NCBI GenBank assembly: GCA_937891975.1
Contig: CALAUA010000005.1
Coordinates: 1 to 45,668 of the forward strand
Direction: 5' to 3'
Length of the DNA: 45,668 bases
Source: an uncultured Bacteroidales bacterium
GTDB lineage: Bacteria; Bacteroidota; Bacteroidia; Bacteroidales; Paludibacteraceae
The position numbers were made by a program, and so were the translations under genes. Positions 13,980 to 22,733 of the stretch are shown piece by piece. Under the pieces are notes generated by a model, which saw only the letters and a program-made list of their open reading frames with translations, had not been told where the DNA came from and searched no databases. Every line of letters begins with the position of its first letter. Positions within the stretch are counted from its first letter, which is position 1.

Positions 13980-15893
13980 ATGAAAAACATCCAAATTATG
14001 CTATTAAGTTTGTTATGTGCAGTAGCCAGTTGTTGTGTAGCTCAATCTCCGAGCGACACAGATGTCTATTTGTTTGCTACCGACAGTATGCAACGCGGAT
14101 ATTACAACCGCCCTTACGAACGCTATGAGGCAGAGCCCAACTATTGCTCAACCAATGGCATCTTCTTAGAAGCAACGGATGACCAACGCCTCCTGCAATC
14201 AGAGGCATCGCATCAGCAAGCGGTACAGCTGGTAGAAGCCAATGACTATGTAGCATGGCGCGTAAATACCCCAGGCGATGGTGTCACCATACGCTTCTCT
14301 CTGCCTGATAGCCATGATGGATTAGGCACCAAAGGGACGGTGCATTTCTATGCGGGCGAAGAGAAAGTAGGTGAGTTGACCTTGGATAGCTATTGGGCAT
14401 GGCAGTATTGTACGGGCACTTATCCAGTGAATACGCCCATTGCCAACAGCGTCATTCGCATGCGCTTTGATGAGATGCATGTGCGACTCTCGCGACCAGT
14501 GGCACAAGGAGAAGAACTGCGCGTGGTCAAGGTGGATGATAATACTACGCCATACACGATTGATTTTGTGGAACTGGAGATGGTTCCAGAGCCCGTTACC
14601 TTTGAGAGTATTGAGGGCGATAAGGTACAATATAATGGCGGCAGTCTGCAGGACTTTGTGAGCAACCATCGCGGTAAAATCATCTATATCCCTGCGGGCA
14701 AATGGGATGTTTCCAAACGCATTTATATCAACTACGACAATACCCACCTCGTAGGAGCAGGTATGTGGTACACCGAGATATTCTTCTCTGCACCATCTGA
14801 CAATAATGCTACCTACTCGCAACGTGGTTTCGAGACTAATCGTAGCAATATCCGCATTGAGGGAATGTATATCAATACCATCAACAACCAGCGCTATTAC
14901 AACAACGATGCTTCTAAGCAAGTCGGCAAGACCTTTATGGGCTCATGGGGCAAGAACTCCGTGATTCGCAATTGCTGGACCGAGCATTTTGAGTGCGGCG
15001 CATGGATAGCTGATTATTCGGCTACGGGTAGCGAGAACTTGCTGGTGGAGCACTGCCGCTTCCGTAACCATTATGCCGATGGATTTAACGCATCGCATGC
15101 TTCGATTGGACATACGATTCAATACTGCTCCTTCCGCAATAACGGCGATGATGATATGGCATCGTGGACTACAGCACGCATGTGCAAGAATGTCACCTAT
15201 GCTTACTGCACCGCAGAGAACAACTGGCGCGCTTCGTCGCTCGGCTTCTTTGGTGGAACGAATCACTATGCGCACCATATCGCTATCTTCGACCCTCTGG
15301 AATGTGGTGTGCGCCTCAATGCGGACTTCGAAGGCAAGGGCTTTGGCGATGAGGGTATGATACGATTGCATGACATCACTATCGTACATGCAGGTTGCAA
15401 ACGCGGCACCAAAGGTACGTCGGGCGACTTCTGGGGAAATATGCAAGGTGCGTTTAATATTGGACCAACTGGCAGATATGTAGTCAAGAATATCCAAGTA
15501 GAGAATGTGGATGTTCTAGACTCTCGCCAACATGCTTTCTATATTGCCGCAGGAGCCAATCCGATAGAGAACCTTGTGCTGAAGTCTATTCATGTGCAAA
15601 AAGCCGCTACTGCCTTCTATTTTGCTAATGCGAAGGGAAATGCTACCTATTGTGATCTCCACTGCCAAGATGTAGAGAAGGAAATAGGTAGCTACCAAGC
15701 AAACTTCTGGAACTGGGTACCGGCAGCCGATTGTGGGGGAACAGACGTGGAAGAGACCATAGTGCCTTCGCTGAGCAATGAGCAAACAGCCTACGACATC
15801 ATTGGGCGACCTGTAGCCAATATGCAAACGGCTGCGCCGGGCATATACATTGTGGGAAGTGAGCAACACGCCATCAAAGTAATGAAACCATGA
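13980..15893 (+). CDS. GH87-like alpha-1,3-glucanase (mycodextranase family), secreted
   Basis: The 637-residue product has a signal peptide (to about residue 22), a CBM6/35-like beta-sandwich (about 45-202, starting 'RYEAEPNY' and closing 'IDFVELEM') and a parallel beta-helix (about 215-560) whose first turns read 'YIPAGKWDVSKRIYI' and 'HLVGAGMWYTEIFF'. In the helix, ADGFN (Asp367) is followed 23 residues later by NGDDDMASW (Asp390-392), the acidic pattern of GH87 enzymes. The C-terminus 'YDIIGRPVANMQTAAPGIYIV...KVMKP' is a classical type IX sorting tail, so the enzyme is probably placed on the surface. GH87 members cleave alpha-1,3-glucan or nigeran. Its stop overlaps the next start (ATGA). 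GH55 or pectate-lyase-like helices are alternatives. Confidence 0.75.
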   Translation: MKNIQIMLLSLLCAVASCCVAQSPSDTDVYLFATDSMQRGYYNRPYERYEAEPNYCSTNGIFLEATDDQRLLQSEASHQQAVQLVEANDYVAWRVNTPGDGVTIRFSLPDSHDGLGTKGTVHFYAGEEKVGELTLDSYWAWQYCTGTYPVNTPIANSVIRMRFDEMHVRLSRPVAQGEELRVVKVDDNTTPYTIDFVELEMVPEPVTFESIEGDKVQYNGGSLQDFVSNHRGKIIYIPAGKWDVSKRIYINYDNTHLVGAGMWYTEIFFSAPSDNNATYSQRGFETNRSNIRIEGMYINTINNQRYYNNDASKQVGKTFMGSWGKNSVIRNCWTEHFECGAWIADYSATGSENLLVEHCRFRNHYADGFNASHASIGHTIQYCSFRNNGDDDMASWTTARMCKNVTYAYCTAENNWRASSLGFFGGTNHYAHHIAIFDPLECGVRLNADFEGKGFGDEGMIRLHDITIVHAGCKRGTKGTSGDFWGNMQGAFNIGPTGRYVVKNIQVENVDVLDSRQHAFYIAAGANPIENLVLKSIHVQKAATAFYFANAKGNATYCDLHCQDVEKEIGSYQANFWNWVPAADCGGTDVEETIVPSLSNEQTAYDIIGRPVANMQTAAPGIYIVGSEQHAIKVMKP

Positions 15894-17437
15894 GATATAT
15901 TTACATAATATGTGCGCTGCTCTTAGCGCATGTAGGGCTGATAGCTAGTAGCGATAGCGATTTGGCTGCATTGAATGAGGTGCTGGCTGAGCGAGAGGTA
16001 TATCAGCAGCAAAAACAGCAGCGTATTCAATTGTTGCAACAGGCACCGATGAACCACTATGATCGGTTGTTGGCGCTGACCGAGGAATATCAGTCTTACT
16101 CCTATGATACGGCTACGATATACGTGGAGAAACTCCTAGACGAGGCACTCCTCTCCAAGGAGAGCAATAAGATCGCGCAAGCGCAAATCAAACAGGCGTT
16201 TCTCTACCTTAGTTCGGGACTATTCAAAGAGAGTTCGGATATCTTCCAGGCAATAGACATCGCCTCATGCGAACAGGATATTCAAGCGGAATATTACATC
16301 CACTATGCGCGTCTGCTGTACGATATGGCGGACTATGCCCATGGTAAGATTAGTTATGAATATATCAACTATGGCAATCGACTCAGCCACGAAGCGCTGA
16401 AGCGCATTTCACCCGAAGATACCATTCGCTATTGGTCCACCGCGGCTCTCTATGCTATGAAAATGGGAGAGAGTAATTTGGCTATACAGCGATTTAATCG
16501 CGTATTAGAAACCTCACAAATCACCGAACATCAGAAGGCCATTGCCTATTCTTCATTGGCATTCATCTATCAGAATATGGGCGACACCTTGCTTGCCAAT
16601 CGCAATATCATATTGGCAGCGATTGCCGATATCAAGAGTTGTACCAAAGAGACTGTGGCTATGAGTATTGTGGCACAAAATGTGTTTGCACGCGGGCAAG
16701 TGACGGAAGCAGCGGTGTATATCCAAGCAGCATTGGACGATGCTACCTTCTACAATGCTCGACACCGACAAGTGAATATCAGCCGTGTGATGCCTATCAT
16801 TGAGCAGCAGCAACTGATGATCGAACAGGAGCAAAATAGGCGTGTGACATGGCTCAATATATGCCTATATATCCTGATTGCGGGCATATTAGTGGCATTC
16901 GTGATGCTCTATAATCGTCACCGTGCACTCGTGAGAGCGGAGCAGAACATCCAAACCACCAACTTGCAGCTCACCGAAGCCAATCATATCAAAGAGGAGT
17001 GTATTGCCACTTTCCTCTGCAACGAGAACTCCGTCTATAGTACCTTCGAAAAATACCAACGCTATGTCAAGCGCAAAGCGCAAGACAAACGTTGGGAGGA
17101 GCTATTCGCTATCCCAGCTTATGCAGACGTGCGCGTACTGAAGAACAATTTCTACAAGCGTTTTGATACGATGTTTCTGCATATCTATCCCACTTTCGTT
17201 GAGCAGTTTAATCAATTGCTCAAGCCCGATCAGCAGATTGTTCTCAAGCCCAACGAACTGCTGAACGCCGAGTTGCGTATCTTTGCGCTCATTCGATTGG
17301 GCATCAACGACAACGCGCAGATAGCCAAACTGCTCGACTATTCTATCAACACCATCTATACCTACAAGACGCGCATCAACAATGCTACCAATCTCACTGC
17401 AGAGCAGCTGATCCAAGCCGTGATGCAAATCAAATAG
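15890..17437 (+). CDS. SusR-like membrane-spanning regulator (DUF6377 type)
   Basis: The 515-residue product has a signal-like N-terminus, periplasmic TPR-like helices (about 20-320, with 'EREVYQQQKQQRIQLLQQ' and 'YYIHYARLLYDMADY'), one membrane span (321-342) and a cytoplasmic part whose end (about 455-500, 'ELRIFALIRLGINDNAQIAKLLDYSINTIYTYKTRI') is a LuxR/SusR-like helix-turn-helix. This is the architecture of SusR, the maltose-sensing activator of the starch locus in Bacteroides. Its start overlaps the GH87-like gene by 4 nt (ATGA), so both are made together, and it probably controls the divergent SusC/SusD operon through the shared intergenic region. Confidence 0.85.
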   Translation: MRYIYIICALLLAHVGLIASSDSDLAALNEVLAEREVYQQQKQQRIQLLQQAPMNHYDRLLALTEEYQSYSYDTATIYVEKLLDEALLSKESNKIAQAQIKQAFLYLSSGLFKESSDIFQAIDIASCEQDIQAEYYIHYARLLYDMADYAHGKISYEYINYGNRLSHEALKRISPEDTIRYWSTAALYAMKMGESNLAIQRFNRVLETSQITEHQKAIAYSSLAFIYQNMGDTLLANRNIILAAIADIKSCTKETVAMSIVAQNVFARGQVTEAAVYIQAALDDATFYNARHRQVNISRVMPIIEQQQLMIEQEQNRRVTWLNICLYILIAGILVAFVMLYNRHRALVRAEQNIQTTNLQLTEANHIKEECIATFLCNENSVYSTFEKYQRYVKRKAQDKRWEELFAIPAYADVRVLKNNFYKRFDTMFLHIYPTFVEQFNQLLKPDQQIVLKPNELLNAELRIFALIRLGINDNAQIAKLLDYSINTIYTYKTRINNATNLTAEQLIQAVMQIK

Positions 17438-17469
17438 TGGTTGTGCTACTTCCCCCTCCTCCATAAAAA

Positions 17470-17500
17470 CCCCACCCAGCCCGTGAAAGACTGGGTGGGG
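17470..17500 (-). terminator. Terminator of the fructan operon, copy 2 of a repeated hairpin
   Basis: CCCCACCCAG pairs with CTGGGTGGGG around 11 nt, followed on the minus strand by TTTTTATGG. It ends the fructokinase transcript (stop at 17528) and lies 32 bp after the convergent SusR-like gene. It is almost the same sequence as the hairpin at 5609-5644. Confidence 0.85.
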
Positions 17501-17527
17501 GTAGAGATATTACACGACAACTGATGA

Positions 17528-18427
17528 TTACACGAATTCCTTCGGAAGGACGGGCATAGCGCCCGATTGGGTGCAGACGTATGCGCTCACTTTCACTGCC
17601 ATCTCATGGGCTTGCTCAATACTAGCTCCAGCGAGGATCTTTGCGATAAAGGTGGCGGTGAAGCTATCGCCTGCACCTACGGTATCAGCAACTTCCACTT
17701 TAGGAGTGTCAATGAAACTGCACTTATCTTTGGTTATCACATACGAACCGTTCGTACCGCATGTGAGAATCAACATCTTCAACTCATATAACTCAATCAA
17801 TGCACGGCAAACGCGTACCGCCTTCTCCTTATCTGCCGCAATCAAATCGGCAGGGTCAGTAGTCACGCTCAGCAACATTGGAGCTACGATATCCAGCTCC
17901 TCATCGTTGATCTTGAGGATATTGCAGTGCTGCAACGAAGTCTCAATCACCTCACGGTTGTACCAGCGTTGGCGTAGATTAATATCAAACACCTTGAGCG
18001 TATCTTTTGGAGTGCTCTCTAAGAAGTGTTGGATAGTCGCGCGACTCACTTCCGAACGTTGTGCAAGCGAACCGAAGCAAACGGCTTGAGCATGCTGTGC
18101 CAAGTTAGTCAGTTCGGGAGTAAGTGGGATATTATCCCATGCTACACCCAATTTGATTTCATATTGAGGAATACCCTGCTCGTTGAGAGTCACTTGCACG
18201 GTGCCCGTAGGGAAATCCACTTTGGGCAAGCAATAATGTAATCCTACTTTATCAAAGGTATCAATAATCTCTTGTCCCAATTCATCGTTACCGATAGCAG
18301 AAATCGCACACGAGTCAAAACCGAATTGAGAAACATGATAAGCAAAGTTAGCAGGTGCACCACCTAATTTGCGACCCGTTGGCAGGCAGTCAAACAATGC
18401 CTCGCCTAATCCTATAACGTATCTCAT
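17528..18427 (-). CDS. Fructokinase, PfkB/ribokinase family
   Basis: The 299-residue product has the PfkB signatures: 'GGAPANFAYHVSQFG' near residue 22 and 'DTVGAGDSFTATF' near residue 248, where the Asp of GAGD is the catalytic base. The N-terminal 'GLGEALFDCLP' is typical of sugar kinases acting on fructose. It phosphorylates fructose released by the GH32 enzymes. It starts 6 bp after the MFS porter gene and is the last gene of the fructan operon, as in the B. thetaiotaomicron fructan locus. A different hexose specificity within PfkB cannot be excluded, but context favours fructose. Confidence 0.9.
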   Translation of the reverse strand: MRYVIGLGEALFDCLPTGRKLGGAPANFAYHVSQFGFDSCAISAIGNDELGQEIIDTFDKVGLHYCLPKVDFPTGTVQVTLNEQGIPQYEIKLGVAWDNIPLTPELTNLAQHAQAVCFGSLAQRSEVSRATIQHFLESTPKDTLKVFDINLRQRWYNREVIETSLQHCNILKINDEELDIVAPMLLSVTTDPADLIAADKEKAVRVCRALIELYELKMLILTCGTNGSYVITKDKCSFIDTPKVEVADTVGAGDSFTATFIAKILAGASIEQAHEMAVKVSAYVCTQSGAMPVLPKEFV

Positions 18428-18433
18428 AATGAC

Positions 18434-19585
18434 TTATTTCTTAATTTTCAATGTGAATCCAGCCAAGTATGCTGCGCCTATTATCATGACAATCACAGCG
18501 CCCAATGTGCCCATTGCATCGCTCATAAAGCCCATGGCAAGTGGGAAAATAGTGCCACCAAACAGACCCATAATCATCAGACCAGAAATCTCGTTCTTAT
18601 GCTCAGGGTCGTGTGCAAGTGCTTGTGCGAAGGTGATGGAGAAGATATTGGAGTTGCCAAAACCTACCAAGGCAATACCTACGTAGAGCAACCATTGGGT
18701 TTGAGCCACTGCCAAGATAATCATAGAGGCAATAATCATCATCACGCTAATAGCAAAGAACACTTTCTCTGGCACTTTGCGCAAGATTGCTGAACCACTC
18801 AAGCAACCGATGGTACGGAAGATGAAGTAGAGCGAGGTAGCAAAACCAGCTTCGGCCAATGTCATGCCCAGACGTTCCATGAGAATCTTTGGTGCAGTGG
18901 TATTGGTGCCTACATCAATACCTACGTGACACATGATGCTTAGGAAACAGAGCAAGATGAAAGGTTTGCCCAGCAGTTTGAAGCAATCGATGATATTGCT
19001 ACCCTTAGCCACTGGCTCCTCGTTGATTTGGGTGAGACCCAAGCAAACGGTAGCGATGATACCAATCACGCCGTAGATAGGGAACAATACGCGCCAGCCC
19101 AGTTCGCCTGAAGGAATCACCTGAGTAGCACCCCACATAGCGATATATGGAGCCAAGAACGAAGCAATCGCCTTCACAAACTGACCAAAGGTGAGGGTAG
19201 AAGACAAGTTACCCGTAACGATATTGGATACCAATGGGTTGAGCGATGTTTGCATCAATGCATTACCAATACCCAACAGCGAGAAGGCAATCAACATCAA
19301 TGGATAGGAGTTGCCAAAAATAGGCAAGAGGAGTGACAAAACGGTCACGATAATAGAGAGCAATACGGTGCGTTTTCTGCCAATCTTATTCATCAACATA
19401 CCAGTAGGTACGGAGAAGATGAGGAACCAGAAGAACACCAGCGAAGGCATGATATTTGCCTGAGAATCGGTAAGACCTAAATCGCTTTGTACGTAGTTAC
19501 TAGCAATACCTACGAGATCTACAAATCCCATGGTAAAGAAGCATAGCATCACTACTACGAGTGCACCAAAAGAAGATTTTTTCAT
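18434..19585 (-). CDS. MFS sugar:proton symporter (FucP/GlcP-like), probable fructose importer
   Basis: The 383-residue product has about 12 membrane helices and the loop motif 'MNKIGRKRTVLLS' between helices 2 and 3, characteristic of the major facilitator superfamily. 'GIGNALMQTSLNPLVSNIV' and the overall pattern match the fucose/glucose/galactose permease group used by Bacteroides for monosaccharides. It would carry fructose across the inner membrane for the fructokinase 6 bp downstream. It lies 15 bp after a GH32 gene. Confidence 0.9.
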   Translation of the reverse strand: MKKSSFGALVVVMLCFFTMGFVDLVGIASNYVQSDLGLTDSQANIMPSLVFFWFLIFSVPTGMLMNKIGRKRTVLLSIIVTVLSLLLPIFGNSYPLMLIAFSLLGIGNALMQTSLNPLVSNIVTGNLSSTLTFGQFVKAIASFLAPYIAMWGATQVIPSGELGWRVLFPIYGVIGIIATVCLGLTQINEEPVAKGSNIIDCFKLLGKPFILLCFLSIMCHVGIDVGTNTTAPKILMERLGMTLAEAGFATSLYFIFRTIGCLSGSAILRKVPEKVFFAISVMMIIASMIILAVAQTQWLLYVGIALVGFGNSNIFSITFAQALAHDPEHKNEISGLMIMGLFGGTIFPLAMGFMSDAMGTLGAVIVMIIGAAYLAGFTLKIKK

Positions 19586-19600
19586 TGTATCTTATGTGTT

Positions 19601-21046
19601 TTAATAGTTAATAGAATATACAGTAGCTTTTCCGCCTATAACCTCTACTTGGCTGTATGGCTCGGTAGGGAATACGAGGTTGGTCATCGACCAAGCTCCT
19701 TCGGCATCAAATGCCTCAATCGAACAATGATCGATAAAGAGGAGGACATGGTACGTATCGCGTTTGACGAAGAGCGGCGCCACCGTACGGGCTGCGAAAT
19801 CATGGGAGAAAGAGCAATCGCCCGAAGCAGTACGATCCATGGAGAAGGTGCGGCGGTGCACATCCAGGTTCATGACCACTTTCTCCCCTTTGTCGTTGGA
19901 GAGAGTGATGAGCGCATCCTGTGAGCCATCAAGGGTCAGCTCCACGATACCGGCATCCGGCAGGTATCTGGTCTCCTCGCCACGAAGCGCCAAAGACTCC
20001 GGAGAAGGTACAGAACCCAGACGAAACTCGCCTTCGTCATCCGTAAAGAGGAAGAGATCGCGGGCGATAGTATTCTGCGAGCGGAAAGCGACGGTAGGAA
20101 CGACTTCTGCGTACTGCCAGTTAGACATCCATCCGATAGCTACCAAACGACCATCAGGGGAGTTATGGAAAGTGAAAGTGGAGTAATTGTCCTTACCGTA
20201 GTCAAGCCAATTCATTTGTCCATTTTCACATTTACCATTTTCGCATTTAAACTCCTTACCGTCCCAGTCGCCAATGAAATATTGGGTAGCCGAGCCGCCG
20301 AACGGTCCACCGGGGTTGATGGAAACGAGGAGGACAAATTTATTTACCATTTGGTCATTTGTCATTTTCAATTTGATCAGTTCGGGGCACTCCCAGACAC
20401 CGCCGTGTGCACCGAGATCTTTTCCAAAGGACGAGAGATAAGTCCAGTCCTTCAAGTTGGGCGAACCATAGAAACGGATCTCCTGCTGGCATGCAAGTGC
20501 CATCGTCCATTGGTTAGATTGCTCATCCCAGAACACTTTCGGATCTCGGAAGTCTGCGATGTCGCCCATGAGTACGGGGTTGCCTTCGTACTTGGTGAAG
20601 GTATAGCCGCCGTCGGTGCTATACGCGATAGACTGATGTTGCCCGATACGCTCGGACTGAGTGAAGATAGCTACGATAGTGTTCTCTCCAAAGCCGGCGG
20701 TGTTGTTTTTGTCAATGACTGCCGAACCGGAGAAGATCGTTCCGATAGAATCCGGATAAAGTACAATGGGGTGTTCCTCCCAAGTGAGGAGGTCGGTCGA
20801 AGTGGCATGTCCCCAGTGCATCGGTCCCCAGGTAGTACCAAAGGGATTGTGCTGGTAGTAGAGGTGCCATACGCCGTTCGCCTCGTCGTAGAACATACCA
20901 TTCGGGTCATTCATCCAGTTCGCCTCGGGCGTGTGGTGATAGACCGAACGGAAAGGTTCGTCGGTCGGGTGCGTAGCAGGGCGATGAGCGCAGCCCACCA
21001 AGAACACGGCAGCCGACAACAATTCAAAAAGAAGGTTTTTTTTCAT
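19601..21046 (-). CDS. GH32 beta-fructosidase, lipoprotein
   Basis: The 481-residue product has a lipoprotein signal (FLVGC, Cys19) and all GH32 signatures: WMNDPNG with the nucleophile Asp47, FRDPK with Asp168 and WECPE with the acid/base Glu219. The five-bladed propeller is followed by the C-terminal beta-sandwich (about 350-481, ending 'ATVYSIN'). It removes fructose from fructans or fructo-oligosaccharides, probably in the periplasm or at the outer membrane. Two surface loops (about 227-236 and 267-279, with CENGKCENGQ) are encoded by short tandem repeats with a roughly 7-nt period, not seen in ordinary family members. Confidence 0.93.
   Translation of the reverse strand: MKKNLLFELLSAAVFLVGCAHRPATHPTDEPFRSVYHHTPEANWMNDPNGMFYDEANGVWHLYYQHNPFGTTWGPMHWGHATSTDLLTWEEHPIVLYPDSIGTIFSGSAVIDKNNTAGFGENTIVAIFTQSERIGQHQSIAYSTDGGYTFTKYEGNPVLMGDIADFRDPKVFWDEQSNQWTMALACQQEIRFYGSPNLKDWTYLSSFGKDLGAHGGVWECPELIKLKMTNDQMVNKFVLLVSINPGGPFGGSATQYFIGDWDGKEFKCENGKCENGQMNWLDYGKDNYSTFTFHNSPDGRLVAIGWMSNWQYAEVVPTVAFRSQNTIARDLFLFTDDEGEFRLGSVPSPESLALRGEETRYLPDAGIVELTLDGSQDALITLSNDKGEKVVMNLDVHRRTFSMDRTASGDCSFSHDFAARTVAPLFVKRDTYHVLLFIDHCSIEAFDAEGAWSMTNLVFPTEPYSQVEVIGGKATVYSINY
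20211..20250 (-). repeat. In-frame ~7-nt repeat inside the GH32 gene (1)
   Basis: On the coding strand units like AAAATGG, TAAATGT and GAAAATGG follow one another and encode CENGKCENGQMN. They belong to the same class as the intergenic heptads. Confidence 0.6.
20341..20374 (-). repeat. In-frame ~7-nt repeat inside the GH32 gene (2)
   Basis: On the coding strand AAAATGA, CAAATGA, CCAAATGG, TAAAT units encode KMTNDQMVNK in a loop right after the catalytic WECPE motif. Confidence 0.6.
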
Positions 21047-21086
21047 AGAATGTATTTTTATGTGATGGTGTTTTTATTGGTGAGTA

Positions 21087-22688
21087 TTAAAGTTTTTGTC
21101 CCATAGAGGTGTATCTATGTCCGTCACGGCAGATAATTAGATGACTGTTCTCAAGACGTTTGGAGGCACTTTCTTTTCTCTCCACTACGGAAAGATCGGT
21201 CGTTTTATCTGGGTCATTGATCTGCTGGCGGATGTCGGTTATCTGGACAGAGCCATTATAACAACGGATTGTCCAAGGTTTGTTCTGAAGGCCGTAGATA
21301 CGGTTGGTATAGCATACTTGATCGTTGATATAGAGCACGAATACCGAGCGGTCGATATAGATGTCTATATGATAGACGCGGTCGGTAGGTTGCGAGAAGA
21401 AATAGCCGTCTATATACGGTATGAAGCCCATGGCATCAGGTCCCTCTTGCTCGAAGTTCACTTTCGCTCTGTTGTTCGTTTCGGGGTTGACGATGATCGA
21501 GTAATAACGGTTAGACCAAGACTCTTTGGCTACGGAGACACCGAATTTCGTTTGCGCGGAGCTCGCTGTGACGGTGAAAGAGAGGTGGGTCTTTTCGCTG
21601 AGTGAGGGCAGCGCGAGCGATCCTCCAGCCACGAGCGAAGCAGAGGTCGTGGATACCTCCACATCGTCGTTGAACCAGGTACGCACGGGCTCTATCTCCC
21701 CCAGAGTGAGCGATCCGTCGGCATGCTGGATAAGACGATGAGCCACCAATGTACCTGCCCAATCCGGTTCGCCGTTGTCATTATTGACGGCGGTGTTGTT
21801 GTTATCCCTGCGGGTAGGACACCAACCCCAGATATACCGGTTCGTACCATCCGAAGCGGTCTTTCCAGCATAGTATCCGCGGGAGTCTAGATAGCCCTCA
21901 TGGTCATCCGGCCAGACAGGGTTATCGTTCGTCGTACAAGCCGCCAAGCCGGCAAAAGTAGTAGCTTTAAAATACTGCACGCGGCGGATCTCCCGATGCA
22001 ATTCGCTATAGACCAGATACCACCAGTTACCCATCTTGAACACATTGGGACACTCGTAGAAACGATCCCACATGGTCGTCATAAAGACTCCTTTGTGAGT
22101 CCATTTATAGCAGTCCGAAGAGGTAAAGTGGGCTAAGACGTTCCTGCCGTCTTTACCGGTAGCAATGAGCATGTGATAGACACCATCCTCGGTACGGAAG
22201 ACCTCAGGGTCTCGGAAATCGTCATGGTAATAATACCATGTATCCGGAGCAAGATGGAAAGACGTCTTGGTCCAGTTGATACCATCAGAGGAGGTGGCAC
22301 ACATGATCACCTGACGGCATTCAGACTCCGAGGGCTGGTATTTATTGCCGGTGTAGTAGAAATAATAGGTACCCGTATGCGCCTTGATGACCGACCCGGT
22401 ACCGATAGCCGCATCCTGCGCCCACCGGTTGCCGGTAGGAAGCACTAGTCCACTCTCTCCATAATTGACGAAATCAGTGGTGGAAATCATGTGGACGGGA
22501 TGATAAGTAGCCCTATCGTTGGGGCGATATTCCTGCAGATAATACACGCGGAACTCTCCCGAAGCTGCATCGTAAAAAGGCATCGGGTCTCCGCACCAAC
22601 CTTCTGCAGGTTGGTAGTAATAGCCGTTCTGCGCTCCTGCCAAGAGAGCGAGGCAGCAAAGAGGGATTATGAGTAAGAGTCTTTTCAT
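21087..22688 (-). CDS. Divergent GH32 family protein with type IX-like tail
   Basis: The 533-residue product has an SPI-type signal (MKRLLLIIPLCCLALLAGAQ). GH32 signatures are present in divergent form: WCGDPMPFYD (nucleophile Asp34), FRDPEVF (Asp160) and YECPNVF (acid/base Glu212). The C-terminal beta-sandwich (about 345-485, 'YSIIVNPETNN') is followed by a tail ending 'HLIICRDGHRYTSMGQKL', similar to the vestigial sorting tails of its neighbours. It is a paralogue of the 25786-27414 product, sharing 'WDRFxECPNVF', 'GTLVxHRLxQ' and 'CWxxxCY' regions. All three catalytic acids are kept, so it should be active on a fructan. Confidence 0.88.
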   Translation of the reverse strand: MKRLLLIIPLCCLALLAGAQNGYYYQPAEGWCGDPMPFYDAASGEFRVYYLQEYRPNDRATYHPVHMISTTDFVNYGESGLVLPTGNRWAQDAAIGTGSVIKAHTGTYYFYYTGNKYQPSESECRQVIMCATSSDGINWTKTSFHLAPDTWYYYHDDFRDPEVFRTEDGVYHMLIATGKDGRNVLAHFTSSDCYKWTHKGVFMTTMWDRFYECPNVFKMGNWWYLVYSELHREIRRVQYFKATTFAGLAACTTNDNPVWPDDHEGYLDSRGYYAGKTASDGTNRYIWGWCPTRRDNNNTAVNNDNGEPDWAGTLVAHRLIQHADGSLTLGEIEPVRTWFNDDVEVSTTSASLVAGGSLALPSLSEKTHLSFTVTASSAQTKFGVSVAKESWSNRYYSIIVNPETNNRAKVNFEQEGPDAMGFIPYIDGYFFSQPTDRVYHIDIYIDRSVFVLYINDQVCYTNRIYGLQNKPWTIRCYNGSVQITDIRQQINDPDKTTDLSVVERKESASKRLENSHLIICRDGHRYTSMGQKL

Positions 22689-22699
22689 AATAGCCAGCC

Positions 22700-22720
22700 C
22701 GGGAGGGTATCAGCCTCCCG
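22700..22720 (-). promoter_or_regulatory. Intercistronic hairpin after the module-protein gene
   Basis: CGGGAGG pairs with CCTCCCG around 7 nt in the 45-bp gap before the GH32 gene. No T run follows. A similar perfect hairpin follows the secreted-protein gene in the alpha-glucan operon. Confidence 0.6.
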
Positions 22721-22733
22721 AACCGTAAAAGGA

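Noticed and set aside
17571..18089. 172-codon plus-strand frame opposite the fructokinase gene
   Set aside because: It is a mirror frame of a well-conserved PfkB gene with low-complexity composition; no start signal or family match.
20165..21106. 313-codon plus-strand frame opposite the GH32 gene
   Set aside because: Long antisense frames arise from the codon bias of the real gene; the GH32 catalytic motifs are on the other strand.
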